From: Cardinalis cardinalis
Taxonomy: Eukaryota; Chordata; Aves; Passeriformes; Cardinalidae
Direction of reading: 5' to 3'
Assembly (NCBI GenBank): GCA_014549065.1
Contig: JACDOX010000004.1
Coordinates: 8,388,116-8,452,115 of the forward strand
Length of the DNA: 64,000 nucleotides
Below the pieces are notes generated by a model. It was not told the DNA's origin. It worked only from the letters and a program-made list of their open reading frames with translations, and did not search any database. Positions within the stretch are counted from its first letter, which is position 1, and each line of letters starts with the position of its first letter. Position numbers and translations under genes: made by a program. This document shows, in pieces, positions 26,701 through 39,328 of this stretch.

Positions 26701-28099
26701 CATATTCCTCCACATACCAAGATGTTTTAANGTTTTCTGATGATGTGTGGGAAGCTTTAGAAATAGCAAGAAAGCCACCAAAATCTATGACATTGCAAAG
26801 GAGTTATAAAATCATTCAAAGGACAGTCCTGAAGAGGAGGAAAACCTTGTCACTGAACTAACTGGTCCAGACAATTCCGAGTCACTCTGCTTGGGGCACA
26901 CAGGCTCTGGAGAAGGCTGCTTGTACGTCCTTGTTGCTGTAATTGGCCTTCTCCTATGTGAGGAGTCATTCATGACCCATAGGGCCATGTAATTTCCAAG
27001 CCCTTCAGAGGGAATCAAGGCAAGGTGAACATCTACCTTGTGCAGTGTTTTTCCCTAGTAACTACTGACCTCAGAGCTTGACTTCAGCTCAGTTTGCAAG
27101 AGGAAGCTATTTCAAAGACAAGTAAGATCTTTGAAGTTTGGAGAACACACAGAGCTGGATAGAAGAACGTGTTCAAACTGAGGCAAAGGCTGTGCCTTAT
27201 GCTCATGCCACAGGAGATCAGAAAATCCATAGAAGACAAAATTTTTGCCATTATATCCATCAGCAAAACATCAAATCAGAGCTCACAGCTAAGCAAAAGA
27301 CACAGATGTGCCCGAAAAGCTTCTTCAGCTCTGAAGTTCAAGGAACTGCTTGTGGACNTAGGTACCACTGAAATCTGAACTGTTCATGATGAGCTCTGTT
27401 ACCTCNGGTCTAGTCATCAGGTCTATTGTAAAAGGATCAAGGNAGAGTATTATCTCTTGTGTTAATATTTTATAAGTAATTTTCAAAAATTAGATGAGAG
27501 TTATTACAAATTACATTAATGACTACTTTGAAGTGACCTTGTAGCACTACTTGTACAGAGGAAAAAGCCTGCAAAGCCACAAAACAGATTTCATCTTCAG
27601 CTTCAAGAGGTAAAAACATACTTCAGGAGTGTCTGTGTAAGTTAAAACAAGATATTTTCTTTCAAGAACTGATTAGCCCACATAGAATCTGCACTTACAA
27701 AACTAGACTAGAATAATGGAGANATAGGAAAAAATGACCAGCAGCTACCTGTTGCAGCAATTTTGAAGCATATGATGTGCATTTTTCCTTTAAATATTGG
27801 ATCTTTTTTCAGCATTTGAAAGGAAGTAAATATTTGTTTTAATAGCAACTTTAACAAGCTTCCAAAACATTCTTTAAACCTACTCTGTTTAAAGTTATCA
27901 GTTTACTGTTCTTTCTTTCTCTGCTAACACATAAGACTGCAATATTAAAAAAAATTCATGACATTTATACTGCACTATATTTCCTTATTAAAAATATTAC
28001 TGTTATTATTAAAAATATGTATATGAATAAGTACTACAAATAAAGTAAGTAAAATCTCCCATCCTATATGATTGCAGCATTTCAAATGGAAAAGCTGTA
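23746..28099. other. AT-rich intronic DNA, nothing recognised
   Basis: No gene was seen. It holds a 31-bp A-rich run at 25484-25514 and a GC-richer segment at about 26815-27010 that was not identified. Confidence 0.55.
25484..25514. repeat. A-rich low-complexity tract
   Basis: This is a near-pure adenine run with one N and one G. It could be an old LINE or retrocopy tail, but no recognisable element lies next to it. Confidence 0.85.
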
Positions 28100-28230
28100 T
28101 TGGATATGGCTGACTGGAGTTAATTTTCTTCATTACAGACNGTTAGGTGCTGTGTTTGGGACTTGTGCTAGAAGAAGTGTTGACAGCACCACAATGTTCT
28201 ACCTGTTGCTTGCACACATTACGAGTTTTT
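28100..28230 (+). mobile_element. Possible diverged LTR fragment, 5' part
   Basis: The segment has the order of phrases seen at the start of the LTR at 31850 ('ggctg...ggagttaattttctt', then 'gtgtttgggacttgtgct', then 'gtgttga'). It is strongly diverged and breaks off after about 130 bp. No matching 3' part or target duplication was found, so it is a truncated relic at best. Confidence 0.45.
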
Positions 28231-31200
28231 CAAACTTGAATTTCTACGGACACAGAAAAGCCCAGACACATAATAGAACCAATTTGCCATAAAGCCTTTT
28301 CTTCTACTGCCCTTCAACTTTAAGATGTTGATGTTATAAATGCTAACTAATGTAACTGGCAACTGATCCTGTTAAAAGCTACAAGGAAAAAAATTAGTAA
28401 CAAGTCATCCAGACCTGATCACAAATAGGTGAGCTTTTTGATCAGTACACAAAATCGCTGACGTAGTTCTGCTCCTGCTGAAGTCAAGACTACTGTGAAA
28501 CATCTCACTCGAATCAACAGCTTGCTTTACAGTTCTCACGAAGTATAGGTCCAATCTGAAAGCTTTAGTAGATATGATTTACTGTGTATTTAGACATAAA
28601 GTTTAATTTTTACTGTTCACTATCTTCTTTAGTCCTTAAGAAGCAACATAGGTTAAGTGGAACTGAGGTAGATTCTATTTATCATAAATCATCAACAGAC
28701 TTTCTTGCTGAACTCCCCTCAGATTCCAAAAGCAGATTCCTTTGAAAATACTGAATTTGTACTGATGATACTGAAGACAAAATTTAGCCCTCAAATCATC
28801 CATTAATACCAAGAGCAGAGAAAGAAACAATGCTGCTGTAATTGCAAAGAAAACCCCAAGTATCTTTGGGTGTAGGTTGAGCAATTGTCCACAATAAATC
28901 ATACACAACCCGTGTATTATTAACATGAAATCATACTCCTGATTAAAGCTGTTGGTTTAAGCAGGGTGAATTCCTGCCCACTTTCACACTTATTTTATTA
29001 AAGTCGTGTTAAAAAGTATATTTTTCTTTCCCCCTCAAACAGGAATAATGAAGAATAATAGAGAGGAATGTAAGAGTTTTGGTGGCCTAGTAAACACGAG
29101 TCATGACCAACATTCCCAATGGGGAGTGGCTAGGACTTGTCTGTATTTCCCACAGCTGCTACCAGCTACAAACTTTCTCCTGCTCATATTTTTATTTGTC
29201 CCATTTTCTACCTACATTGTGTTTTCTAGACTGTCAGCTNCTTGGAGAAAGACCAGTGTACTTATTAAATGTATTGAGTACAAAGGGTGTTTCCATCTTA
29301 GTTTTGGCCTTTGAGTGCTCTGCAATACGAAATGGTAAATTCTAACCACTCAAAGTCTGCCTTGAAATATGGAAGGCAATACCACTCTAACAGCACTGAG
29401 TAATTCCCAGTAAATCACTAAGCAGCAATTTTGTGTCCCTGCCTGTAATTTCAAGAATGAGTTTAGGAAGAAAACAATAAAGGATGAAGGCNGGACTATG
29501 TATTTTCATGTATAAATAAAGGGAAGATACCTCGTGAGAAATCTTTCACCGTCATGCAATCAAAGGTGCGGAAAGAAGCTCCAGTGTTGGGAATATTTTT
29601 TTGTACTAATTGTTTTTAACTATGTTGATACTGTTTTAATTACACTGCTAAAGCATTATACAGCCGTGGATAGTTAAATGAAACAGAAAGGCAAATCTCT
29701 AAATTCTGTCTGGAATATTCTTTATTCTCTGCAGTCAGGAACAATTTGGTGAAACAATTTTTAAAGAGATCTGTACAGAACAGTATTTCTCAGCATGATA
29801 AAGAAGGCAGTTAACGATATCAGAGCTGATTTCAACACCAGTGTTATAAAAACAAATTAAACATTAACAAAAATGGGGACAGAAATTATTTTTATATAAC
29901 AAAAGGTATTTCCTGTAACTATTCAAGAACTCCACAAGATTGGCACTGGCCCTAGAAGCATTAGACTCAGGGCTCATTTCCTGAACTTACCTGGAAAAGG
30001 TAAGTAGAGAGACGGATGAAAGATCAGGTCCTAAGTAAGTCAGGGGGGAGAAACAAATTGTGTGATATTTCTTTCATGTATTTTACTGAAAGTACAATTA
30101 AAGTATTTATCTAGATTTTCCAGATGTCTGTTGTCATTAAATGTAACAGAAGACTTGTATCTATTTTGGGTCTTGAGTACAATCAGAAATACTGAAAAAC
30201 TGCAGTGGATAGTAGAATTGCACCACTTGCAAGAAAATTTCAGAGAAGTAGAATGAGATTTGAGGTTTGAGAAGTTTTGCCTCTTCTCTCAGCTTAAGTA
30301 CAGGAAAATAATCACTTTTCCAACNTTCCTCTCTTCAGGTGCTCACATATTTCATTTCACTTTTCAGAACTAGCTGGACGGTTCATACACAAGTGATTTA
30401 AAGAAAATATCTTGGTTATGGCTATTTATTTGAAGTAAAAAAAANTCAACAATACTCAAAAATTATAATTAGAATTTTTAAATATTTCTGCTGTTCTATC
30501 TAAAATACAATTAATTATNAAAATTGAAACTATACATTAATAGGGAATTTGGTAAGAAGCAGAACTGAGATATTAGAAAACTTAAAAGACCCCTCTTCTA
30601 ACATCTGAGTGCTTAATAGGGCCTGGTATTTCATCACTGAATAGAATTTATTTAAGTATCTTTTCATTAGATTTTTATGAATCTTAAGTACACTTTATCT
30701 AAATTTTCTGGAATAATTTTCTGTATATCAATGACTCCAGAAACTGACATTTAATGGAAAAATCAAATACTAATAAATTCCAGATTAAACACAGTACCTA
30801 AAGAAGGTTTTGCCCCTATTATTCCTGGTGCTGTGTAGATCAGAGATTCTGAGTGACAATTACACTTTAATTTGAAAATTTAATTGACCTCAACTAAAAA
30901 GGAAATTTGAAACTTCCCNACACATTTATAAAGGTAAAGGCATTTTGTTACAAAGATGCATGTTCAGTTATTTCATTAAGAACAGGTAGGGATAGAAATC
31001 TTTCAAGATATATGAGAAAGTATTCTTTATTTATACAACTGTTTGAAGGATCAATTTCAGTACAACACACTTCATGTAAATTAATAATTTTCTGCCTTCC
31101 AATGTTCAGGCTTCTCTTTAAAGAACTCAGTTGAAATACCGAACCAGTGAAATCTTTAGATTTAGTTTGGCATCAGCCTAAATTCCAGAATCTTGCCAAG

Positions 31201-31844
31201 TATAAAGGCTTTTCTTGTCTTACATAGGAGGAAAAAACACTGGCAAGGCAAGTAAAAATCTCCACTCTGTAGTTAGATACTTTGCTCTTTTTCCTTTTAC
31301 AAAAATGCTGGAGTTTTTATAATCTCCTGAAACATCTACAGGATTAGTGACAGATCAAATGTTCCTCCTGCCTTATGCAACAACAAGGTACTTATTTCAT
31401 TAAAACAATATAAATCACAGAGANAAGTCATGGCTACTCATTCAGCTCACTAACAGCCCAGGTCCCACTTCCCTTAGCAATTTTCTATTTTATTGTCATT
31501 CCATTTAATGNACATATTAGTAGATCTTATTCTTCATATCTTACTTAAAAGTGAACACACAAATCACCTGCAGATGATTAATATTACAACAGTTGCTTTG
31601 AAAGCACAACAGCAACTATCACATTTGAGAGAAACAACACATGAAAGAATGAGAATGCTAAATAAAAATCATNTTACTTGTCTGAATTAGACATTAAAGA
31701 CAGAATAAAAAAAGTTCACCCTTTCCAATGAATTTTTTAGCACTGCTGAGTTTGTCTAATTTANTTGCTTGAAGTCAAGAGTTTATGAAGCATAAAACAA
31801 TATAAACTAACAATATTTGGCACTGAATCTTTAAAATAGTAACA
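28231..31844. other. AT-rich intronic DNA, nothing recognised
   Basis: Only short chance open frames occur here. No repeat family or exon was recognised. Confidence 0.55.
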
Positions 31845-31849
31845 GATGC
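31845..31849. repeat. Target-site duplication, left copy (GATGC)
   Basis: GATGC directly precedes the LTR start at 31850. It is repeated at 32392-32396 directly after the LTR end. Confidence 0.85.
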
Positions 31850-32391
31850 TGTGCTGGTTTTNGCTGGGGTAGAGATCACTTNCTTCGAAGTCTGGATCTG
31901 TGTTTGGATTTGTGCTGAAAATAATGTTGATATAATACAGATGTNTTTGATATCGCTGATCAGCATTTATAGTGTCAAGGCTTTTCTGCTCCTCATCCCA
32001 CCTGACCTGCAAGGAGGCTGGGGGGTCTCAAGAAGCTGGGAGGACACACAGCTGACCCCAAATACCAATGGGATATCCCAAAACAGACAGTGTCATGCCC
32101 AGCATATAAAGGTGGGAGAAGGGGGAAACATTTAGAATGACAGCATTTGTCTTCCAAAGTCACCANTGAATATGANGGGCCTGTTCTCNGGAGATGGCTG
32201 ACACCTGCCTATCCATGGGAAGCAGTGAAGACATTCCTGATCTTGCTTCACTTCCATGCACAACTTTTGCTGTAGCTATTAAAGTCTCTTGTCTCAGCCC
32301 ACTGCCACTATTCCATCTCTCTCCCATCCCACTGGTGCAGGAGTGAGTATCTGCANGGGGCCTGGNTGCTGGCTNAGGTCAAACCAAGACA
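31850..32391 (+). mobile_element. Solo LTR of an avian endogenous retrovirus (542 bp)
   Basis: The element starts TGTGCTGGTTTT and ends GGTCAAACCAAGACA. It is flanked by the perfect 5-bp duplication GATGC. In plus orientation it has a TATA box (tataaa, 32105-32110) and an ATTAAA polyadenylation signal (32278-32283) in the order expected for U3-R-U5. There is no internal viral sequence, so it is a solo LTR. Its start and end match a common avian ERV LTR type. Several Ns cluster in its 3' half, possibly from collapsed or polymorphic repeat reads. Confidence 0.88.
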
Positions 32392-32396
32392 GATGC
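32392..32396. repeat. Target-site duplication, right copy (GATGC)
   Basis: This is identical to 31845-31849 and abuts the LTR end. Confidence 0.85.
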
Positions 32397-35300
32397 ACTG
32401 CAGTATTTAAGACTTATATACACATACTGTTTAGTTTAACTTGTCAGCTATTTCATATATCTGCACTCACAGAAAGCAAAAGAAATTAACAAACTGAGCT
32501 ATTCCTAAATGGCTGAAACCCAGCTAAGCTGAAGGCAGGGATAATGGGGCAGAATTTCACCAAAGTCAGCAATATTTTAATTTACAATGTGTACTAGACA
32601 AGTTTGCAAACAAGAATTTCCTATTTGATGTGCTACATNAAGCTGAGGCTTTAAACAAGCTCTCAAATTCTAAAACTGTAAAAGGAACAAATTTGCAAAG
32701 CCCAGTTTAGACGCTCCTTAAACAAGTTATCACAGAAAAATGCAGGAACTATTGAAAACAGCAAAAGCCAAACTACAGGGAAGTAAATGGCAAAAATCTG
32801 TATGGCCATGCAGATGACAAAGTTTCCCACCAAGTGTCTAAACCATCACTTTCATTTCTCAGCAGCAAGATAATTTCAGATTTTTGGGTTTTTTAAAATT
32901 TTTTAAATAACCCACTCTTTTCCCATATCCAATGTACTGGAAATAAATTCACACTGATCTGTGCTGAAGTCTTTTTAAACAAACCCTGAAGTATTTTCAT
33001 GCAAGTCTTAGTTGGAATTCACATATCATGAAAGTTTTTTTTTTNAAAAAAAGGCATTATAGGACAGAAAGAAGGATCAACAAAGACACTGCATCACTGT
33101 TTCAAGAGAAATTTCGACTGGATTGATTAAAAATATCTGTTGCATAGTGGAGTGTGTGTAAATGAGATGCTGNTTTTACCTGGGCTGCTGGTATTTAAGA
33201 TAATTAATCTCAGAAAAGATCATTGCNGATGTTTCAACTAACACCCCTCTGTATTTCAGATCCCTGTTTTAGAGCATAGGAAAGAGGCCTGTGTCCTTAC
33301 CAGCTGGTAACATANGACAGCTGTTGCTAATCACAGCCTTTCCTATTCTTTTTCCTGTTGTCTGCACCAGACTGTGGACACTTGAGTAGAAACAATTTCA
33401 TAAGGCTCATTCTGCAACTTCAACAACTATTTAGCCACTAGAAGCCTTTTGTGTTAACTTCTGCTCAAACCTTAAAATGCTGCTGCTGGCTCTACAGCTG
33501 TCATTGNAGCTTAGCCTACAGACCATAATAAATGTTTAGGCCAAAGGTCCCCTTGAAGCAATTTGTATTTTTACATGAAGTTAAAATAAGTGCAAATGTC
33601 TTCCCAGAGCTGCCCTGACTCCTAAACAGACAGCCTGTAAACTGTTGTTTTACATGGTTTTTAACNGGGCAGAATTTTTTTTAAACAATTNATACACTTG
33701 GACACTTTCTGCATATTTACAGAACCCTGCTTACCTAGCACTGCCCAAAAAAATCTTATCAGCAAACAATGAATAAATGATTTATAATGATGATCTTTCA
33801 AATAGAAATGACTCNTAAGTGAAATAATATGGTAATTATCTTAGCTGTTTATAAATACAAGTCTGATCAGCTGCTATTATTANCATATTCTACCAAATAT
33901 ATAAAACTAATCCTCTTAATTATTTTCTACTTTTTNAAATTATTTATAAAGCAAGCTGAAACAACTGCTGAGTGCCTAATGTATACAATTATCCAGAAAA
34001 NACAAGACACTAGATCACAGCAATCAGCTGTTTGATTCTAAGTGTAAATGCAGTCCTTGAATGATAGTTCCTAGAGACAGTATCAGGAAACCTGCAGTTC
34101 TGGGAATAATTCCATGCCAAGCACAGAATATTGCTAGCAAATCAACTCCAGAAACCCTGCAAGAGAGTATTCTGCATTACTGAATAAGTATTTCATTTCC
34201 ATCANACTGATTTCTTTTGCTCCACCACTCAAAATCAGTAAAAAATGCCTTATATCTTTTACTATTCATTAATATGACATGCTCATTAAAGTAAATGAAG
34301 CTAATTTAATCACATTCAGGTGCTATATTGGATAGATGATAGTGTTTTGTCTTTTAAATAGTTTGTCTTTTATTCTACTACCTTCATCAAACAGTATTCT
34401 GAATAATTATCACACTGCTGTTATGAAGTTACAGNACTATTACATCCTGAATAAGAACTTCAGGTCACCCACGGCATTTACACAAAATACCACAAATCTC
34501 AGGTTATGCAGTAAGAAAGTAATTCCTTATAGCACTGTATGTGTTTCTAAGGTCTTTAACATTTNGATTATTACATTATCTCAGTTTTATATTCACTAGT
34601 CAGGAGGTAAGTGTCAGCTGGAATCACTGAATCTCAATTTTTTTCACACCTATCATTTTGTTTGATGAGGTTTTTACCAATTGTAATTTATTGCTCTGAT
34701 GAAGGTATAAAGCAAAAAGCTCAAAGTGTAATCAAGGCTAATGGNGAACCATGTACCATGCGATAATAAATCAGCAAGGAAAAAATACTCTGGAGACAAA
34801 CAGAGATGTTTATAATTTCAATATGAATAATACTGGAATAACTGATTATGTAAAATTAAAAACTGTATAAGAAAACCAAAAAAACACCTAAGTTCCAAAA
34901 AAACCAATAATCTCTTATAAAAGAGAAAACCAAAAACTTCCCATGAGCAGCTAGAAATAAAATCCTTTGCAAGAAATAAAATCNTTTTTCTTCATTAAAG
35001 TATGCAGCAATGAGAACTAATAAGAAAGTCTTAGATGCTAAAACATTTGATTTTTATCAACAGCAAGGAACACTGTCAGTCACAGCCTGCAGTAATCCTG
35101 ACAGTTGATCTTTTAAAACTTACTACACCAGAGAAAATACCACAACTCTTCTATGAGGAAGCTTTTCGGTGTTACTGGAACATTTTTTTTCTTGGGCAAC
35201 TGGTATTTTATTTTATAAAAGGATGATATATGTAAAAAAAAAAAAAAAGAAAAAACAAACTGAGAAAAAAGTCAGCAGTTTACGTAAGGACAAAACCTAC

Positions 35301-35536
35301 TTGAACTTGAAAAAAAATCACATTCCCTTTAATTGCTTTTCTGAAAGGCCCCAGGACAGAAGCTAAATCATGTAAAAGCTAACACGTAACAGATACATTT
35401 AAATAGGAGCTTTTTATTTTTTGGCTACCACAATGTCAAAAAAACCAACTGCATATCATGACTCAATAAAAATGGTTGTGTATAACTTTTTCATCATTAT
35501 ATTAATAAATATTAAACAAGTGTTAGACTAGANTTA
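32397..35536. other. AT-rich intron just downstream of the KHDRBS2 exon
   Basis: No gene or repeat family was recognised. A poly-A run lies at 35234-35248, and a roughly 20-bp tandem duplication containing 'agaaataaaatc' lies at about 34950-34985. Confidence 0.55.
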
Positions 35537-35542
35537 CAGTAC
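35537..35542 (-). promoter_or_regulatory. KHDRBS2: 5' splice donor of KHDRBS2 exon
   Basis: Read on the minus strand, the exon ends CCAAAG and the intron begins GTACTG. The AAG|GT junction is a good donor match and fits a phase-0 junction after the lysine codon. Confidence 0.85.
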
Positions 35543-35670
35543 CTTTGGATATTGCTTGACAGGAATCAGAACTCTCTCTGACAGCTTTATGTTTTTGTTG
35601 CTGATAACATCAAGATATTTCTTTTCTTCATCTTCCTTCTTGCTTTCTGAACCCTGAAATTTTTCCATTT
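35543..35670 (-). CDS. KHDRBS2: KHDRBS2 (SLM-1) internal coding exon, QUA1/KH boundary
   Basis: KHDRBS2 is a nuclear STAR-family RNA-binding protein related to Sam68. It binds U/A-rich RNA and regulates alternative splicing, mainly in neurons. This 128-bp exon on the minus strand begins with AA completing a split codon, then encodes 42 residues starting MEKFQGSESKKEDEEKKYLD and ending VLIPVKQYPK. The 'KKYLDVISNKNIKLSERV' stretch fits KHDRBS2 better than KHDRBS1 or KHDRBS3. In the family this segment closes the QUA1 dimerisation region and opens the KH domain; the next exon should begin with the GxxG-bearing KH core. It corresponds to the second coding exon. Both splice sites are canonical, and there is no stop or frameshift. 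The preceding exon (N-terminus) and following exon (KH core) were not found, consistent with the very large introns of this gene. The exon's initial ATG is not a start codon. Confidence 0.93.
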
Positions 35671-35695
35671 CTGAAAGATATCACGAAACAGAACA
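35671..35695 (-). promoter_or_regulatory. KHDRBS2: 3' splice acceptor of KHDRBS2 exon
   Basis: On the minus strand the intron ends 'tgttctgtttcgtgatatctttcag'-like, with a pyrimidine-rich run and CAG directly before the exon. A 'ctgat' possible branch site lies a little upstream. This supports the exon boundary at 35670. Confidence 0.8.
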
Positions 35696-37242
35696 ATCAG
35701 TGACATGATGGTGTATACTTAGGAAGTTTAAACGTACACATCCCTCCCCAGACCATGCACTGAACACCTGTGCTGTCTGCACTCACGTGACAGGGACTGC
35801 TGTCCTTACGAGAACCTGGACTCTCAGCAGTGCTGGGAGGCAGAGGTGACAGCCCACAGGTCACACTCCACAACTAATTCTTCCCCAGCTGAAAGGGAAG
35901 CCAAATGATCTCAGCAGGAGCAGGAATAGATGANGCTTACAATTCCAGCTGTCAGTCTTTTAAAGGGAATAACATCACAACAGCTCGATGCTTTTTGTAA
36001 ATGTGACCTGCCAGAACTAAGCTGGATTCTAACTGCAATAGTTAACTTTCAGAACAAACACTAGAAAACTGAAGAAACTTGTTGTTGTTATTGAGTTTCC
36101 ATTCAGATACTTCTGAATTAGTTAAAAGTTATACAAAAGAAGATAAGAAATAAAGGTAACTCTTGCCAAAAAAATTCTTTAATTAAGAAATGCAATAAAG
36201 GCCATTATATATATGTACACACATATATATAATTATTAATCTGTAGAACATTCTAAAATTTACTATTAAAAGAAAAAAAACCAAAAAATATATTCAGGTA
36301 GAATAACTCTGAATTCTTTATTCCCTAAAGCTCTATAACCAATGGATAATAACAAATAATTGAATTCATCACCNTGCAAAGAGCATCATATATAGTACCT
36401 GAGAGCTTCCTGACAAAACAGGTACTATTGAAAATCTCTGCTTTTGCAGCAGTGACATNGTTGACAGCACAGAAAATGGCAATACTTATAATGAGCTAAT
36501 TATAACTGAATTACAGCTGAAAAGGGACAGCTGCGGGTCTCAGAAACATGCTGCTTCAAGGATGGGAAAGCAAGAGTGGAAAGGAGGAACACAGCCACAG
36601 CACGCTGTAACATTCATACGCAAGTTTCTTTGACTTCCAACAAGCATAAAGAAAAAATGTGTTGAAAAGAACAGCCCATGTCATGATTTGTTAACAAATG
36701 TTTATGCTGCTTTTATNAGATCAAATAATTTATTTAAAGCCTGCACCAGAAGACAGTTCTCTAATGTTACAGTCATAAGCTTTTTTAAAACCTCCAAGAG
36801 AANACACCTAAAAGACTTCAGATGGGATATATATTCAATAATTTAGGATTAAATTCAATTACAATCACTAAAAGCATCAGAAGAACATTTCATTATTGTA
36901 AAATACTTGAACACGTGTAAAAAATGTGGTAAGTTGCATTCAGTGGAAGATTAATCTGGAAAACAGCAAGCATCAGTAAAGTAAGTAAAATACTCATTTT
37001 GGGTAGGTTTAATAGAAAAAAAGGTCTTTGAAAATAGATCCAATGCAATTACACAAAGGGGTGTGCTATGGGGGTACAGAGGGGAGAGACAAAGGCACAT
37101 AAAGAGGGAAAAGTGTTANAATCACAGTAAGTACTAAACTAAATAAAGGAATTTCCCAAATGTATTGTGAACGCAGTACTAAATTAGATAATTCTAAAAG
37201 GCAGGTGGGGAAAGTCAATCTACATGTACACATATATTTCAC
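35696..37242. other. Intron upstream of the KHDRBS2 exon
   Basis: No gene was recognised. It contains a perfect 13-bp AT-rich hairpin at 36204-36233 and a GC-richer segment at about 35750-35930 that was not identified. Confidence 0.55.
36204..36233. repeat. Perfect AT-rich inverted repeat (13-bp arms, 4-nt loop)
   Basis: ATTATATATATGT at 36204-36216 pairs perfectly with ACATATATATAAT at 36221-36233 around ACAC. It is probably a TA/CA microsatellite-derived hairpin in the intron about 0.5 kb upstream of the KHDRBS2 exon. Confidence 0.85.
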
Positions 37243-37850
37243 TAGAGCCACGGAAGTTTAAGCTGGAGAAGACCTTTAAGGTGATCAAGTTCAGCTGTTA
37301 ATCAAGCTGTGCCAAGTCCACCACTAAACCACATCCCTAAGCGCCACATCTACACGTCTTTTAAGTATTTCCAGGGACAGTCATTTCCTGATTAATCTGT
37401 TCCAATGCTTGGTAACTGTTTTTGTGAAGACATGGTTCCTGCTGTCCAACCTGAAGTTCCCCTGACACAGCCTCAGGCTGTGTCTTCTCATCCTGCCACT
37501 ACTTGCCTGGGACAACAAACCAACCCCCACCTGACTACAACCTCCTTTCAGGTAGNTCAAGAGAGCAGTGAAGTTCCCCCCGAGCCTCCTTTTCTCCACA
37601 CTAAACAACCACAATTCCCTCAACTGCTCCTCATCAGATCTGTNCACCAGACCCTTCCCCAGCTCTGCTGCCCTTCTCTGGACTCGCTCCAGCCCCTCAA
37701 AGTCTTTGTAAGGGGCCAAGAACTGAACACAACACTCAAGGTGTGGCCTCAGCAGCGCTGAGTACAGGNGAACAATCACTGCCCTGGTCCTGCTGGTCAC
37801 ACTATTGCTGATANAGGCAAGGATGCCATTGGCTTTATAAACAACTAAAC
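37243..37850 (-). mobile_element. CR1 LINE fragment with recognisable ORF2 C-terminus
   Basis: This is a 5'-truncated CR1 in minus orientation, the longest in the window. The minus-strand frame 37800-37381 gives the C-terminal CR1 ORF2 signature, including 'YSALLRPHLECCVQF', 'ERVQRRAAELGKGL' and 'FRLDSRNHVFTKTV'. The 3' UTR continues to about 37243 with 'gctggagaagacctttaagg' read on the plus strand. Several Ns and the truncation make it nonfunctional. It lies upstream of the TOPORS-like gene. Confidence 0.92.
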
Positions 37851-38404
37851 TCTTTCTCCTGGAAAGCTGAAGATACTTAAAAGTCTGTATGGTCAGTAGG
37901 GATGGGTACTAAAGGTTAGGACAAAATGCTGCGCTTTGAATCGTCTACCAGGCCTTGCAACCAGTCCCAGCCTTGCGCTTTGTTTTTGACTGACAGTACA
38001 TGGAAGTTCTGAAAATGAAAGTGGTGTCTTTGCTGAAGCTAATGCAAGACTACTTCAGCTGGGCTTATCAGACTTATGTGAACAACAGTTTGTTAATCTA
38101 CCAAGACTGAGACAAGCTGTGGCACTTAAACTGGTTTCACTCCATGACAAGGGCTGAGCTCTAAACCCAGAAGAGCCAGTCCCAGCTTACTGTGGGAGGC
38201 ACAAGAAACAGCAGTGGGGAGTTGAGTTTCTTCCAGAGAATAAAAGGCAACAGAGAGCCCATTTCAGGGGAGCTCCCACAGCACTCAAATACAGAGAGAG
38301 AATCAAATGAGTAGGGATCATGATGAGGGCCAGGCTGTGAGCCCAGAATTACAGCAGAAGGCAGCANGGACACTGGGGACATCAGGTTTCTACCGGGAAG
38401 CTGT
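37851..38404. other. Moderately GC-rich spacer between two CR1 copies
   Basis: It is GC-richer than the intron average. No gene, splice-bounded exon or repeat family was recognised with confidence. Confidence 0.45.
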
Positions 38405-38830
38405 GTCAACTAGCCCACGACCACAGCCAGACAGCTTTTGAGTATCATCTCCAAGGAGGGAGAGTCCATAAGCACCCTGACCNTGCTTGGTCACCCTCAG
38501 TAAAAAAAGCTCCCCAATATTCAGAGAGAAGTTCTGTATTCTGGGCACCTCTGAAAAGANCCTGGTTCTGTCTTCTTTGTACCTTCCTTTCAGTTACTGG
38601 TATACATTGGAAAAGATCCCCTATGGAGTCTCCTCCAGATTGAACAGCCTGGAGGCAGCACTCCTAGCCCTATCTTTGTAGAAGAGGTGCTCTAGACCCT
38701 TCATCATCCTTGTGAACCCTTACTTGACACTCTCCAGTATGTCCATCTCTACTTATGTCCATCTCTACTGGGGAGCTGCACACTGGACAGACTGCTCCAC
38801 TGGAGTATCACCTCTTTTGACCTGCAAAGT
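38405..38830 (-). mobile_element. CR1 LINE fragment
   Basis: This is minus-oriented CR1 from the 3' UTR-proximal region ('cagacagcttttgagtatca') through the ORF C-terminal region ('agcctggaggcagcactcct', 'ctccagtatgtccatctcta'). A 16-bp tandem duplication of 'atgtccatctctact' occurs near 38738-38770. Neither end is intact. Confidence 0.8.
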
Positions 38831-39328
38831 TGACTGAGGAGTAAAAAATGCCTTGAGCTGGTTTATTTCTAAAACAGAACATAGGGCCGAGTATGATCAG
38901 TGTAACCTACGAATTTATATGAAAAATATGGCATTAGGATTTTGCTTGACAGTGGAGCAGCTGTGCAAGATGAGTTATCTTGGAAGTTTTCATTCCTTAG
39001 GGCTGGAGTTNGTGTTTTCTGGGTGTGGTCCNTGAAAGCCCCACNATGTCACCAGGGAGTCATTGTGACACATGTGACAACAAGCCTTTTGGATGCTTGG
39101 GGAAGCCCCGAAAGGCCACAGTGTCTGGCCTCCTCCACTGGGGACAGACATCTGAAGGTGGGGGGGAAAAGGATCCCCATCCCATTGTGTGCTTTCTGAG
39201 GGCACAGAGATTTGCTGGACAGGGACACTGACAGGATCTGGAGCAGTGGTCCCAATCTGCCATGCACTCAGGCTCTGTCTGCAGCTGCTGAGAGGCCAGG
39301 AATTCTTTTCCCAGCCTCCCAGCTCTGG
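38831..39328. other. GC-rich upstream region of the TOPORS-like gene
   Basis: This stretch is clearly GC-richer than typical intron here. It lies between a CR1 and the duplicated 5' flank of the TOPORS-like gene. A promoter and noncoding first exon would be expected around here if the acceptor at 39561 is used, but no TATA box or donor could be singled out. Open frames on both strands are short and overlapping, and none has supporting features. Confidence 0.4.

Noticed and set aside
37381..37800. 139-codon minus-strand frame
   Set aside because: It is the decayed C-terminus of CR1 ORF2, annotated as a mobile element and not a host gene.
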